From contig OY761615.1 in the NCBI GenBank assembly GCA_963664845.1, positions 1,736,001 to 1,800,000 of the forward strand: DNA of 64,000 nt. Direction: 5' to 3'. The translations under genes and the position numbers were made by a program. The stretch comes from CAIYTF01 sp963664845 (GTDB lineage Bacteria > Bacteroidota > Ignavibacteria > Ignavibacteriales > Ignavibacteriaceae). Positions 35,852-44,488 of the stretch are shown here, piece by piece. The notes beneath the pieces were generated by a model that saw only the letters and a list, made by a program, of their open reading frames with translations, was not told where the DNA came from and made no database searches. Within the stretch, counting starts at the first letter, position 1, and each line of letters opens with the position of its first letter.

Positions 35852-36472
35852 TCAGAAATAATAAATCAATTTTACGGGTGTTCCTGGCAAAGTTCTGTTC
35901 TGTAAAATAACCCATTGCCTGCTCAAATATAACGAACAGGCAATGAAAATGATAATAGGAGAATGCAATTTTGCCGGTTTAATGACAATGGTCTTATTCG
36001 GTGCATGGTTCCACATATCGCCTTTTTTACTATCGTTCTTGTTCCCGCTTAAACCGTTCGCGTAGAGGGTTACGTTTCCCGGTTTATCGGGTGCGGTATA
36101 TTTAAAATTGAATACCAGTTTACCGTCTTTAGGAAGTTTTGGTTCAAAATGGGTGAGTTCGCCCTTCATTACTTTTGTGCCGGGCCCTTCGGTGAAATTT
36201 CCCGCGCTTGCCGCTGCATTTATACCGCCGTTCAGCATTGGTCCTCCGGTTATTGTAATACTGAAATCCGCGGTCTCTCCCGTTTTCATTGCTGCCGGAC
36301 CGTTAATGGACACGTTAACTGATTTGAACATATCGCCGTGGCATGCGCATCCCTCGTCGGAATTTTTCAGTGTCATAACCACCTTCCCGGTGTTTTTTGC
36401 ATAAATAGCAATGCTGATTGTTGCCAGTAGTAAGAAAATGCTTAGTGCATATTTTCTGTTTGGTCGAAACAT
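35852..36472 (-). CDS. Exported protein with CACH motif and reelin-like/choice-of-anchor domain
   Basis: The 206-residue protein has a signal anchor (about 8-25), then 'NSDEGCACHGDMF' with two Cys and a His, then a beta-sandwich-like region ('GETADFSITITGGPMLNGGIN', 'LVFNFKYTAPDKPGNVTLYA'). It ends in a hydrophobic segment ('SPIIIFIACSLYLS') and a basic tail, so it is probably held in the membrane. CACH is one residue short of a c-type heme CxxCH, so heme attachment is doubtful and metal binding is as likely. It follows the TonB receptor in the same direction. Confidence 0.7.
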   Translation of the reverse strand: MFRPNRKYALSIFLLLATISIAIYAKNTGKVVMTLKNSDEGCACHGDMFKSVNVSINGPAAMKTGETADFSITITGGPMLNGGINAAASAGNFTEGPGTKVMKGELTHFEPKLPKDGKLVFNFKYTAPDKPGNVTLYANGLSGNKNDSKKGDMWNHAPNKTIVIKPAKLHSPIIIFIACSLYLSRQWVILQNRTLPGTPVKLIYYF

Positions 36473-36544
36473 AAAAGGGCTCCCTGTTGTTTTTTTTAGA
36501 ATGAGTATTTATTAAAACTATTGTTTATTCGTCTCAATGCATAA

Positions 36545-38590
36545 TCAGTCTTCTCTTGTTGGAACCGAATAATTATATCTGAATCCGATCCGTATATCGC
36601 GTCCGGGCTCCTGCAATTTGTTTACCGTAAACCGCGTATAATATGCCTGGTCAAAGATATTATGCACGCTCAGGTAAATCTCCAGCTGCTCTTGCAGCAA
36701 ATAGTTCCCCTCTATGTGCCAGGTCACAGAACCCGGTTGCGCCTGCTCTCTTGCAAGCTGCTTTGCAAATGTTTTTTGAGTAACCGTCCAGTCAGTGGAA
36801 AGCTTCAAAAATAGTCGATCCATTGTCATGCCGTAATAAAGGCTCCCGCCCGCCGGCGGAGTGAATGGCAGTGGCTCGTTATACTTTTCCGAATGGCTAA
36901 ATTGTCCGGAGAGTTTTATCCCCGCCGAATTGCTGCCTGACGAATACTTTAAATCTAATTCTAATCCGGCAACCAGCGCATTTCCTTCATTAAAATATTT
37001 CCTGAAGGGAACATTCCCTACAGCTTGCATTGCCGGATATAATTCTGTTGCGATATAATCCGACAGGTAATCACAAAATAATTTTCCGGTATAGAAAAAA
37101 CGTTCGCTTGTAATCTGATAACTTGTTGAGCCCCGCAGACTCTCTTCCTTTCGCAGATTCGAATTCCCGATTTGAAAAGCATTTTCAACCGGGTTAAACA
37201 GGTAATACCCGTAACTTTCTGTGAACAACGGTGCTCGTGAGGAGTATGCCAGTGAAAATGAAATCCGTTTGTTCTTTCCTGCATTATAGAGCGCTTCAAC
37301 TGAAAATGCCGGTAACAGATAATTCCTGCCCGGACTGAACGCCCTCTCATTAGCCTGCAGTGCCGCTTTTGCATCCGTATTATTCAAATTCCGCAGCGCG
37401 TATTCTATCCGCGCGGTCATTCGCAGGGAAACCGGCCCAATGGGCGTTATTCCGGAGCCGAATACAGCATAGGAATTCTCGGCAGCATCGCCCACGTTTA
37501 ACAAATACATTGGCGGTACTCCTGTTGTCAGGCTCAGCATCCGCATATCCGCAAAAGAACGTGAGTAAACATATTCTCCCGAAAGCAGATATACAGATTC
37601 TACAAAAGGAAGGGTAATATCAAACTTTGCACCTGAAGTTGTATAGGTGCCAGACATCGGCATCCGCATCCCCGGCATAGCCTCACGGGCAGCAACCTCT
37701 GCATCACTTCTTCGGTTGTCATCCATATCGTGACTGACAACATTACGGTAAATTTTCAATAGTGCCGGGGTTTCAAACAGATACCATCCGCTTCCCTGAA
37801 TTTCGAAATTAAACAGTTCGGCTCGGGCACGCCGCATATCCATTATGAGTGCCGGAAAACCCGCATCAGCTGCATAGTCACTGGTAAAACTTGCCAGCAT
37901 TGTCAGGTTATTGCGAAGTTTAACCATTATGTCAGTTTTCAGGTTATTCTTCTGGTATCCTGAGTTTGCAATTTCCCGTGAACCGCCGGTGGTATAATTA
38001 TCTGATTGTCTCCGGGTAAATGATCCGCGAAACGCTATACTGCTATTTGATAAATTCAGAACTGTGCCGGATTTTAGGGCATTGCCGTTCATCAGGTAGA
38101 GGTTATTTGTCCGAAATGAAAATGCATCATCAAACGAAGGTTTTTCTGTCACTAAATTAATGCTGCCGATACTGCCTGTCGAATAATTCCCTTCGACTGC
38201 ATCAGCTGCAATAACTATGGCTTTCAGGTTCTCAGTTTCCACATATCCTGCCGCGGGGTCCATTTTATCCACGCAGGCGCCGTGTATCTTCATGCCGTCA
38301 ATAGAAGTTGATATTGCTCCCTCACCAAAACCCCTGATCACCGGCTCCTGGGTGAATCGTCCTCTTGAAATCGTACCCGTTCCCTGCAGTTCCCGCAATC
38401 GCTCTTCAATACTCGGAAGGAATCCTGCATAATTATCAATTGTGCCAGCCTTTCCTGTAATATGAATCTCTTTGGTGGTGCATGATAAGGAACACGAGCT
38501 GTCGCACGCTGCCTCCTGCCCAAATATTCGTGAATTAAGCAAGATAAGCAAAATTGACAGATACATTGGGAAGGTTGCCCGGCTAAGCAT
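36545..38590 (-). CDS. TonB-dependent receptor, OprC/NosA-like copper importer
   Basis: The mature plug follows a signal peptide ('MLSRATFPMYLSILLILLNS'). Plug motifs are 'GTISRGRFTQEPVIRGFGEG' and 'TSIDGMKIHGACVDKMDPA'. The last holds C106-x3-M110 (numbered from the ATG at 38590), the CxxxM motif that with an HxM motif binds copper in Pseudomonas OprC. A Met-rich loop 'AMPGMRMPMSG' lies in the barrel. The barrel ends in 'IRIGFRYNY'. Before the plug, 'ACDSSCSLSC' adds cysteines. An open frame continues 94 codons upstream to 38872, but the signal peptide fixes the start at 38590. It probably takes up copper across the outer membrane. Confidence 0.85.
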   Translation of the reverse strand: MLSRATFPMYLSILLILLNSRIFGQEAACDSSCSLSCTTKEIHITGKAGTIDNYAGFLPSIEERLRELQGTGTISRGRFTQEPVIRGFGEGAISTSIDGMKIHGACVDKMDPAAGYVETENLKAIVIAADAVEGNYSTGSIGSINLVTEKPSFDDAFSFRTNNLYLMNGNALKSGTVLNLSNSSIAFRGSFTRRQSDNYTTGGSREIANSGYQKNNLKTDIMVKLRNNLTMLASFTSDYAADAGFPALIMDMRRARAELFNFEIQGSGWYLFETPALLKIYRNVVSHDMDDNRRSDAEVAAREAMPGMRMPMSGTYTTSGAKFDITLPFVESVYLLSGEYVYSRSFADMRMLSLTTGVPPMYLLNVGDAAENSYAVFGSGITPIGPVSLRMTARIEYALRNLNNTDAKAALQANERAFSPGRNYLLPAFSVEALYNAGKNKRISFSLAYSSRAPLFTESYGYYLFNPVENAFQIGNSNLRKEESLRGSTSYQITSERFFYTGKLFCDYLSDYIATELYPAMQAVGNVPFRKYFNEGNALVAGLELDLKYSSGSNSAGIKLSGQFSHSEKYNEPLPFTPPAGGSLYYGMTMDRLFLKLSTDWTVTQKTFAKQLAREQAQPGSVTWHIEGNYLLQEQLEIYLSVHNIFDQAYYTRFTVNKLQEPGRDIRIGFRYNYSVPTRED

Positions 38591-38636
38591 TCTGCTTTTT
38601 ACTTTTGCGGAAAATAGTTTTGCCGGGCCCAGGAAA

Positions 38637-38689
38637 ACAGTTTGTTTGCTGCCCGGAGCTACATCTCCGGGTATTGCAAACAAAACTGT
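38637..38689. repeat. 53-bp imperfect palindrome 5' of the TonB receptor
   Basis: ACAGTTTGTTTGC at 38637 pairs with GCAAACAAAACTGT at 38676 (one bulged base). Inside, CCCGGAG (38652) pairs with CTCCGGG (38664) around a six-base loop, with an internal loop of TG against TATT. No T-run follows. In the receptor transcript it would lie about 50 bases before the start codon, where it could act as a regulatory RNA hairpin or a mobile repeat. Confidence 0.7.
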
Positions 38690-38799
38690 ACTCAAACGAA
38701 CCGCATTTTCTGGCATGTTTTTAACTTGGCAATAAGCTGCTTTAGTGACACTTCCATTCACGGAAATTGTCGTGTTGAACCAATTCATACTATTCATGG

Positions 38800-39606
38800 C
38801 TAAAACTGTATCATAAAATAGGAACTGAAAAGAGCAGCCCCGCCTAATGTAACATCGCAGGCAATTTTCCACTCACCGGTCATGCTCAGGTTAACCGTTC
38901 CCTTGTAAATTCCGTTCGCTGCGTAACCCGGATTTACATTGTTGCTGGAACCATGGCCCATACTTGGCATCGTTGGAGTCATCACAAACCCCAAATCTGC
39001 AACCGGCGAGAATGACATCATATCATCCATCCGGAATATCGCGAAGGAAATGTCATTCAGCCCCACTTTGTACTTTGCCGGTGGGATCAGTGCAAAAACA
39101 TATTTTGCACTGTCTGAAGCAGTTAATACTGTGAGGGTACTGCTGCCGGAGGGTGTTCCCACGTTTATAACGGGAGTCACTGTTTGGCTCTCAATATTAG
39201 TAGCATGATTATGCACAAAGACAGTCATATTCCACGTTTCCATTGAAGTTGATGCCATGGTGAAATAAATTCCGCCGGTAAAATAGCCATTGATGACCGT
39301 ATCCGGTTGCTCAACAGGACAGGAATGGGTTTTTGTCATCATATGCATTACTGGGGTCAGAACCACATGCGCGTCTGTTATTGCGGTTCCTTTCGCAGAG
39401 TCTGAAAGCTTTACATAGATTTTATTGTATCCCGTCCACAGCGAATCATCTGCATAAATTTGAGCTTTTGTGCCGGATACATAAACCTCACCGACTTTAA
39501 AAGCAGGCGCGGCAGGGGCTGTTGGCGCAACAGGGTTATCGTTCTTCTTACACGATGAAATAAGCATAGCTATCGCTACTAAAATCACTAATTTGAATTG
39601 TTTCAT
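38800..39606 (-). CDS. Lipoprotein with FixH/YtkA-like beta domains, His/Met-rich
   Basis: The 268-residue protein is a lipoprotein (leader with 'AMLISSCKK'; lipobox Cys at about 19). A Pro/Ala linker and two immunoglobulin-like or YtkA-like halves follow: 'TAITDAHVVLTPVMHMMTKTHSC' and 'SPVADLGFVMTPTMPSMGHGSS'. Each half has the 'A-V-MTPxMPxMxH' pattern. Met and His cluster at equivalent places, which suggests Cu binding. The ATG at 39606 with AAAGGAG before it is used instead of the longer frame from 39687. It lies just upstream of the receptor in the same direction. Confidence 0.8.
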   Translation of the reverse strand: MKQFKLVILVAIAMLISSCKKNDNPVAPTAPAAPAFKVGEVYVSGTKAQIYADDSLWTGYNKIYVKLSDSAKGTAITDAHVVLTPVMHMMTKTHSCPVEQPDTVINGYFTGGIYFTMASTSMETWNMTVFVHNHATNIESQTVTPVINVGTPSGSSTLTVLTASDSAKYVFALIPPAKYKVGLNDISFAIFRMDDMMSFSPVADLGFVMTPTMPSMGHGSSNNVNPGYAANGIYKGTVNLSMTGEWKIACDVTLGGAALFSSYFMIQF

Positions 39607-39799
39607 AGTAAATTCAACTCCTTTGTAGACAAAATTTTCGAATTTTTTAATGGTATCCTTATGATTTACCATGCCTTTTTTGGTCACAGATCGGCGCTAA
39701 AGCAGGAATAAGAATACGCTTGATAGAACTAAATAGGCGTTAATTACCGGTTATGCCAAGGGCAAAGAGGCTTCATACCAATCAAGTTCCGGGGAAACG

Positions 39800-40195
39800 T
39801 TATAGAGCGGGAGTTGATTTTGGAGGTGGTGTCAGAATTTCTGGATTTGTAGAATTCAGTTCACAGGTTAGTGTGCGTATCGTCGATTTATTGATAGCGG
39901 GAATCAGGTTAAGGTTCGAAACAGACGCCAGGTGAAGATTCATGGACTCTTTTTCGTTCACCGTGTTTTTGCTGTTGCTGTTTGTGGTCTTATCAGTCTC
40001 TTCGGCAACCCGTTTTTTAACATGACATTTTCCCTTGCAGCAGCTGCCAACTTCATCTTTTTTTTCGCAAAGCTTTGTTGCGATGTACTTATAATTCACC
40101 TTATACTCCAGGTAGGGGAGCATAAAGGATACGGAACTAAGCAGGTAGCTCGCGCAAAGCAACACGTAAATGAGTTTGGAAAATGTTTGTTTCAT
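39800..40195 (-). CDS. Small Cys-rich membrane-anchored protein of copper-type loci
   Basis: The product of about 131 residues has an N-terminal membrane segment ('LIYVLLCASYLLSSVSFML'). The motif 'PYLEYKVNYKYIATKLCEKKDEV' and 'SCCKGKCHVKKRV' follows, a pattern (P-Y--Y--N--YI---LC---D-----C-GKCHL-K) common to short Bacteroidetes-type proteins near TonB receptors and metal lipoproteins. The four cysteines and His are likely metal ligands. The rest is polar and low in complexity. The first in-frame codon is a GTG at 40210, but the ATG at 40195 is more likely. Confidence 0.72.
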   Translation of the reverse strand: MKQTFSKLIYVLLCASYLLSSVSFMLPYLEYKVNYKYIATKLCEKKDEVGSCCKGKCHVKKRVAEETDKTTNSNSKNTVNEKESMNLHLASVSNLNLIPAINKSTIRTLTCELNSTNPEILTPPPKSTPAL

Positions 40196-40432
40196 AGACT
40201 TATAGAGCACAAGATAGCAGTATTCTCATAAAAATAAAAGGGCCACCGGAAAGGGCAAATTAATTCGTAAGCATCTTGGGATCCTTTATAAAGCATTATG
40301 GATTTCCATATTTGCTTAACGGACTCTAATTCAGCCGACCAGAAAAAATATTCTGTTACCACATATCAAATCATTCTCATTGGCCCCAATAGCCATACAC
40401 ACATGCATTGCAAACCCAAGAGTCTGTTGTTT

Positions 40433-40975
40433 TTATTTGATCAATTTATACAGCATTAATTCTTTCAGCTTAATAGCCTCAACTTTGGCAAATCCTGCTT
40501 CTTCCGCCAATGCCTGAATAAACTCACTTTTTAAACGATGTTCAATTGGCGGACCGAAATCCTGCTCTTTATATTCCCATTCAAGTAGGGCAACCACTTT
40601 GCCTGCCACTCGATAGGCTTCTTTAGCAGATTTCGCATAATCATTAACCTCATGGAAAACGAGACCCATAAATAAGAGGTCGAACGAATTATCTTCAAAA
40701 GGAATATGCTCTGCAAAAGCTTCTCGTATATCCAAACTAGGCAGGAACTGTTGAAATGCAGTCAACATTTCCGGATTCGGATCAATCGCAGCCACTGTCA
40801 GCCGCCGATTGTTGAACTCTTCTGCAAAAAGCCCACTTCCTGTCCCCACGTCAAGCACAGAAGCTATCATACTGCCGGCCAGGCATTCATCAACTACTCG
40901 TGAAACTTCTAACCGTGAGACTCTTTCGGCTGATCGTAACCGTTCAACTCCGCCGTTATATACTCGCTCATTCAT
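40433..40975 (-). CDS. Class I SAM-dependent methyltransferase
   Basis: The 180-residue protein is a minimal methyltransferase: motif I 'VLDVGTGSGLFAEEF' (about 40-54), 'VAAIDPNPEML', 'FDLLFMGLVFHEVNDY' and 'VALLEWEY'. Proteins like this, ending in a short 'LKELMLYKLIK' tail, are common near redox or metal genes in Bacteroidetes-type genomes, but the substrate is unknown. It stands alone, with no operon partner closer than the DUF6132 gene upstream. Confidence 0.75.
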   Translation of the reverse strand: MNERVYNGGVERLRSAERVSRLEVSRVVDECLAGSMIASVLDVGTGSGLFAEEFNNRRLTVAAIDPNPEMLTAFQQFLPSLDIREAFAEHIPFEDNSFDLLFMGLVFHEVNDYAKSAKEAYRVAGKVVALLEWEYKEQDFGPPIEHRLKSEFIQALAEEAGFAKVEAIKLKELMLYKLIK

Positions 40976-41051
40976 ACTAAATCCTTTTATAATAAAATTT
41001 TCAATTGTCTTATGTTCAAATTCGCTTAAACAAGCTGCGGATGTGAGATTA

Positions 41052-41231
41052 TTACCGGAGATACCACATCAGGCCAAGTCCTGCCCCATATATGGTTGAT
41101 ATATAAGGATTGCTCGATATTGGGCAAGCCCCCGAGCTGCATCCTACAAGACGATAGTAACCATAGCCCAGTATCCCTCCGGTTAGAACTGAAAGAAGCA
41201 ATTTAATCGTTATAAATTCAAATATATACAT
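41052..41231 (-). CDS. DUF6132-like mini membrane protein (59 aa)
   Basis: A short minus-strand gene reads 'MYIFEFITIKLLLSVLTGG', then 'GYYRLVGCSSGACPISSNPY' and 'STIYGAGLGLMWYLR'. The 'GC--G-CPI-SNPY-ST-YG' core between two membrane segments is that of DUF6132. AGGAC stands three bases before the ATG. Such proteins often go with rhodanese or thioredoxin genes. Here the nearest neighbour is the methyltransferase, about 80 bp downstream in the same direction, and an operon is likely. Function is unknown. Confidence 0.8.
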   Translation of the reverse strand: MYIFEFITIKLLLSVLTGGILGYGYYRLVGCSSGACPISSNPYISTIYGAGLGLMWYLR

Positions 41232-41507
41232 TTTGTCCTGCTTAAATTTTTGAAAATAAATTGAACTGGTTTTACCATAGTTGTTATTTGATGCCGGTCT
41301 TCCAAAAATGATTCAAAATAGTAATAACCCCATCTCCTTAACAACCAGGAATAGAGTAAACCGATATTTCAGAAGGTTTTTCGAAAATTTTGGGGAATGA
41401 ATCTTATCGGGTTTGCGGGATTTTAACTAAATGCGTGTGATTAACTAAAACATTTAGCATGTTGAAATTTAAAAGCAGGTAAAAGGTGTTTTTGGTTGAG
41501 AACTTTT

Positions 41508-41762
41508 CTATTTGCAATCACACTCAGGCAAATCAAGAAGATCCAGCAGCCGATTGTGCGCGCCGACTGGCAGTTCAGCATTATACGCCTGATAATACTC
41601 TATGGTCTTTTCAATCGAATTGAAATAATTCTGACAGCATGTGCAGGAATCCAGATGCGACTTAATCGACCGGCACCGGTCAGACAGCAAATCTTCGCCC
41701 AGATTATCGCATATATGATGCATTACCTCATGGCAACTTACGTTATGTATCTCTTCTATCAA
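41508..41762 (-). CDS. Zinc-finger anti-sigma factor-like protein
   Basis: The 84-residue protein carries the ZAS motif H-x3-C-x2-C in 'SHLDSCTCCQNYF', with an upstream 'CHEVMHHICDNLGED' that supplies further ligands. There is no membrane segment, so it is a soluble anti-sigma factor or sensor. It overlaps the sigma factor gene by 4 bp, the usual arrangement for a co-regulated pair. It ends in 'LPECDCK', two more Cys. A thiol or zinc redox signal is plausible (inference). Confidence 0.82.
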   Translation of the reverse strand: MIEEIHNVSCHEVMHHICDNLGEDLLSDRCRSIKSHLDSCTCCQNYFNSIEKTIEYYQAYNAELPVGAHNRLLDLLDLPECDCK

Positions 41763-42316
41763 TTTAATGCCTCTACTAATTCATTTCTTAAAAACGCGCG
41801 TGCGCGGTGCAGCCTGGATTTGACCGCTGATAACGAAATTCCTGTAATGGCAGCGGTTTCTTCTAAGCTTTGCTGTTCAACATCGCGCAGGAGGAACACC
41901 ACACGGTATTTCGGCTCCAATCTCGCAATCGCGTCATCCAGCATGTTGCGGAGTTCTTTTGTTTCCAGGTCCTTAGTCGGAAGGGAACGTGTATCCGACA
42001 AATATTTTTGATCGAAAAGACTGTCTTCATTTTCAATCTCCACAAACTGATATTTGTTTGTCGATCTTGCACCCATCAGGCAGTGATTGGTAACAATCCG
42101 GTATAGCCAGGTGGATAATTTCGAATTCCCCGCAAAATTTGGCAGACCTTTTATCATGCTGATGAATGTTTCCTGCATGGTGTTTTCCGCTTTTTCACGG
42201 TTTCTGCATATTTTGAAAGCGAAATTAAATATTGTCTGCTCGTATTGTTTCACCAACTGTGATAGGGCATTCCGGTCGCCCTGTTTCGCCAGATTGATTA
42301 TATCTTCTTCTGTCAT
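41759..42316 (-). CDS. ECF-family RNA polymerase sigma factor
   Basis: The 185-residue protein has sigma region 2 ('YEQTIFNFAFKICRNREKAENTMQ', 'LSTWLYRIVTNHCLM') and region 4 ('LEPKYRVVFLLRDVEQQSLEE', 'AAITGISLSAVKSRLHRARAFL'). It directs RNA polymerase to stress-type promoters. The following gene is its likely anti-sigma factor, overlapping by 4 bp. The target promoters cannot be named, though the neighbouring copper-type cluster is a natural candidate. The 300 bp upstream hold no other gene. Confidence 0.9.
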   Translation of the reverse strand: MTEEDIINLAKQGDRNALSQLVKQYEQTIFNFAFKICRNREKAENTMQETFISMIKGLPNFAGNSKLSTWLYRIVTNHCLMGARSTNKYQFVEIENEDSLFDQKYLSDTRSLPTKDLETKELRNMLDDAIARLEPKYRVVFLLRDVEQQSLEETAAITGISLSAVKSRLHRARAFLRNELVEALN

Positions 42317-42616
42317 GTTATTTGATGATGTAAAGTATTAAAAGATTCAAAATAACAGCACACGCAAATCTGCTTGAGTTAACTTAGTATTTTAATTTGC
42401 TGTCGTTCCCTGCAAAATAGCAAATATTTGAGAGAATATTGCCGGATAAACCGAACTGAGAAGAAGAAATGATTTATCGCAATGGTGGCTGATAACGAAG
42501 CTTCCTTTTTTGGGTTACAACTGTAAAGTGGTGTAGATGCCCGGAGCCAAGTTTTCTGAGAGGGTCAAATCTATTTAGCTTATAAATAGGGTTGCCTTAT
42601 CCTAAGCATTTAAAGA

Positions 42617-42676
42617 TTATGCCGCGGTAACCAATAAAAGCGCAAATACGATAAGAACAAGTGTTAAGAACTTCAC
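42617..42676 (-). CDS. Possible 19-residue hydrophobic peptide
   Basis: GGGGAGGAATTATATTG leads to a GTG that opens 'KFLTLVLIVFALLLVTAA' and a stop. The ribosome-binding site is nearly perfect and the product would be one membrane helix or a bare signal peptide. It lies 49 bp after the beta-barrel gene in the same direction. A toxin-like or leader peptide is possible, and so is chance. Confidence 0.4.
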   Translation of the reverse strand: MKFLTLVLIVFALLLVTAA

Positions 42677-42724
42677 CAATATAATTCCTCCCCTTTTTTT
42701 TATAAAAAAGAAAACGTTAGAGTA

Positions 42725-43846
42725 TTAAAACGGGACTTCAATTTCCAGAGCAAAAGCATTATTATGATAATTGTAGAGCGGGTCATTCGATTTGTTATAA
42801 ATCAGATCTGTCGAGGCTTTTATGGAGAATCCCAGGGCGTCAAAAATCTTGTGAACCTGCAAACTGAGATAGGTGCGTACATCAGAGCGTTGGGCAGCAA
42901 TTAAATTTCCGTCTAGATCATAAGCCGGTAAAGTTGAGTATAGTTTATCCTGAATCCCTCCGGAAAGCTTGGCAGATGTTGTTTCAGTAAGTATCTGTGT
43001 CACCGTAAAGCTTGTTAGCAGACCTTCATAACCATAATGGTCGTCAAACAATTCATCATCTGAAATTAATCCGTAGTCCGAACTCAAGTAACGTAATTGC
43101 TTCTGGATATTCCACTGGTATTTCGAAATCAGGCTTAAGCCGGTTACATCGGTAATTTTCTGGCCTATTTTCAACGTCCCGGTCAGTTGGGTAACACCGG
43201 GCATCATTGAGCTCATTCCTTTTTTACCTGTTGTATTTTCACCACTAATAGTTGTTGAATAAAATTTTGATCCCAGATCTGTCTGGAGGATTAAAGTGGT
43301 TGCCTGCGTAACTGCAAATGCTGTGTGTGCAAACAGCGCGTGTTCAGTGTAGCTGAGATCACTGAGAGAAGAAAAACTCATCACTCTGATTGTGTAACCA
43401 TATTTATTAATGAACCATTCTGCAGGGAAATATTTGTAGTTAATGTACGCGAAAAATAAACTGTGATTAAAAATTGTATAAGCATCCCGATTCATCCCTA
43501 AACCGAAAGAGGTGCCTAAATTAAGAATGTTTTGACCCTCGTCTCCGGAGAGGTGAGTGTATTCCACGTTACCGGAGTGAAAATGATTTGTTCGTTCTGT
43601 CATTGATGCGAAATAACTGTAAGAGCCTTCATAGAATAACTTTAGCGCAGAAGCTTCGCTTTCCCATAAATAACCTGTATTAATACTTAAGGTCGAGACC
43701 ATACTCTTCAGGTTCAGTGAATTATTATTTACATTGTCATCGTACATTGATACAATATTTGTCTTCGCTTCAAATTGAGCGAATATATTCTGATTAAAGA
43801 AAAATACGATTATCATTATTAGGGCTATTGAGAGTTTTTTTACCAT
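42725..43846 (-). CDS. Outer-membrane beta-barrel-like protein
   Basis: The 373-residue protein has a signal peptide ('LSIALIMIIVFFFNQNIFAQ'), then alternating short strands with many Tyr, Thr and Ser residues and a terminal aromatic strand 'NNAFALEIEVPF', as in outer-membrane barrels. No conserved family is recognised. The ATG at 43846 fits the signal peptide, while the longer frame starts with TTG. It lies downstream of the Gly-rich gene in the same direction, separated by a terminator-like hairpin, and may share the sigma-54 promoter by read-through. Confidence 0.7.
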   Translation of the reverse strand: MVKKLSIALIMIIVFFFNQNIFAQFEAKTNIVSMYDDNVNNNSLNLKSMVSTLSINTGYLWESEASALKLFYEGSYSYFASMTERTNHFHSGNVEYTHLSGDEGQNILNLGTSFGLGMNRDAYTIFNHSLFFAYINYKYFPAEWFINKYGYTIRVMSFSSLSDLSYTEHALFAHTAFAVTQATTLILQTDLGSKFYSTTISGENTTGKKGMSSMMPGVTQLTGTLKIGQKITDVTGLSLISKYQWNIQKQLRYLSSDYGLISDDELFDDHYGYEGLLTSFTVTQILTETTSAKLSGGIQDKLYSTLPAYDLDGNLIAAQRSDVRTYLSLQVHKIFDALGFSIKASTDLIYNKSNDPLYNYHNNAFALEIEVPF

Positions 43847-43892
43847 TTTGAGCGGCCTGTACAATTAAATTTTCAAATTTTACAAAATCAAT

Positions 43893-43920
43893 GAAAGCGG
43901 AGGAGAACACCTCCGCTTCC
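43893..43920 (-). terminator. Hairpin terminator after the Gly-rich gene
   Basis: On the minus strand GGAAGCGGAGG and CCTCCGCTTTC form an 11-bp stem with one mismatch around TGTTCT, followed by ATTGATTTTG. It comes 10 bp after the stop of the 43931 gene. Confidence 0.65.
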
Positions 43921-43930
43921 TATTAACCAT

Positions 43931-44299
43931 TTATTTTCTTCCGCCACGATTACCGTTGCCTTTTGGTCCAGTTCCGTCACATACGCCGGTTCCGGTACAG
44001 GTGCCTGTACCATTACCTTTGCCTGCTCCATAACCCGTTCCGTCCTGTGTTCCCTGTCCTTTTAAGCCGGTACCGTCTTTGGGTCCCATGCCTTTTCCTT
44101 TGTGTGCGTTGCCGGCTTTTTGACCCATATGGGTTCCGTAGTTATCACAAATGCCATCACCGTTCTGGTCAACAAAATACTGCCCCTGTCCTTTTGGGGT
44201 CCCGGTTCCTTTTTGCTGCGCAAGTGTGGATGATGATAAAAGAATGCCAAGTGCGAACACTAATGACAGTGCAAGTGTTAATTTGCTAAAGCGTTTCAT
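43931..44299 (-). CDS. Secreted Gly/Thr-rich repeat protein with 'DQNGDGICD' motif
   Basis: The 122-residue protein has a signal peptide ('LALSLVFALGILLSSSTLAQ'). The motif 'YFVDQNGDGICDNYG' follows, an Asp/Asn/Gly loop like a calcium site flanking a Cys. Low-complexity repeats of GTG, GKG and GKGMGPKDGTG fill the rest, with 'GTCTGTGVCDGTG' near the end. Proteins of this style are linked to ZraR-type regulators in related genomes. A sigma-54-like promoter precedes it, making it a likely target of the kinase-regulator pair at 20.5-24 kb. The role is unknown, perhaps metal or envelope-stress protection. Confidence 0.75.
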   Translation of the reverse strand: MKRFSKLTLALSLVFALGILLSSSTLAQQKGTGTPKGQGQYFVDQNGDGICDNYGTHMGQKAGNAHKGKGMGPKDGTGLKGQGTQDGTGYGAGKGNGTGTCTGTGVCDGTGPKGNGNRGGRK

Positions 44300-44363
44300 A
44301 CTGTCTCCTAAGAGTTTTGTGAGTGATAATGTTTTAGAACTTTGTGTGTTCTGTTATCATTTA

Positions 44364-44379
44364 CTCAATTGGCGTGCCA
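44364..44379 (-). promoter_or_regulatory. Sigma-54-type promoter for the Gly-rich gene
   Basis: The minus strand reads TGGCACG-CCAA-TTGAG. The -24 element is perfect. In the -12 element, the GC is GA, one mismatch. It lies about 65 bp before the start codon. Confidence 0.65.
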
Positions 44380-44460
44380 AATCAGTTTGCTTTGAAAATA
44401 GGGCAAAATCAAAGATTTTTTCAATTCCCGGAAATAATGTGGATCTAAACCGCAGATTAT

Positions 44461-44488
44461 GTCGAGTTGCCTCGCGGAAATTGTCGAA
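44461..44488. promoter_or_regulatory. Candidate upstream activator site (GTCGA repeats)
   Basis: GTCGAG (44461) and TTGTCGAA (44481) lie 82-109 bp upstream of the -24 element. On the minus strand they give GTTCGACA, the same eight bases as in the site at 20479. Confidence 0.5.

Noticed and set aside
38591..38872. N-terminal extension of the TonB receptor frame (94 codons)
   Set aside because: A clear signal peptide begins at 38590, and the extension contains the long palindrome and no export signal.
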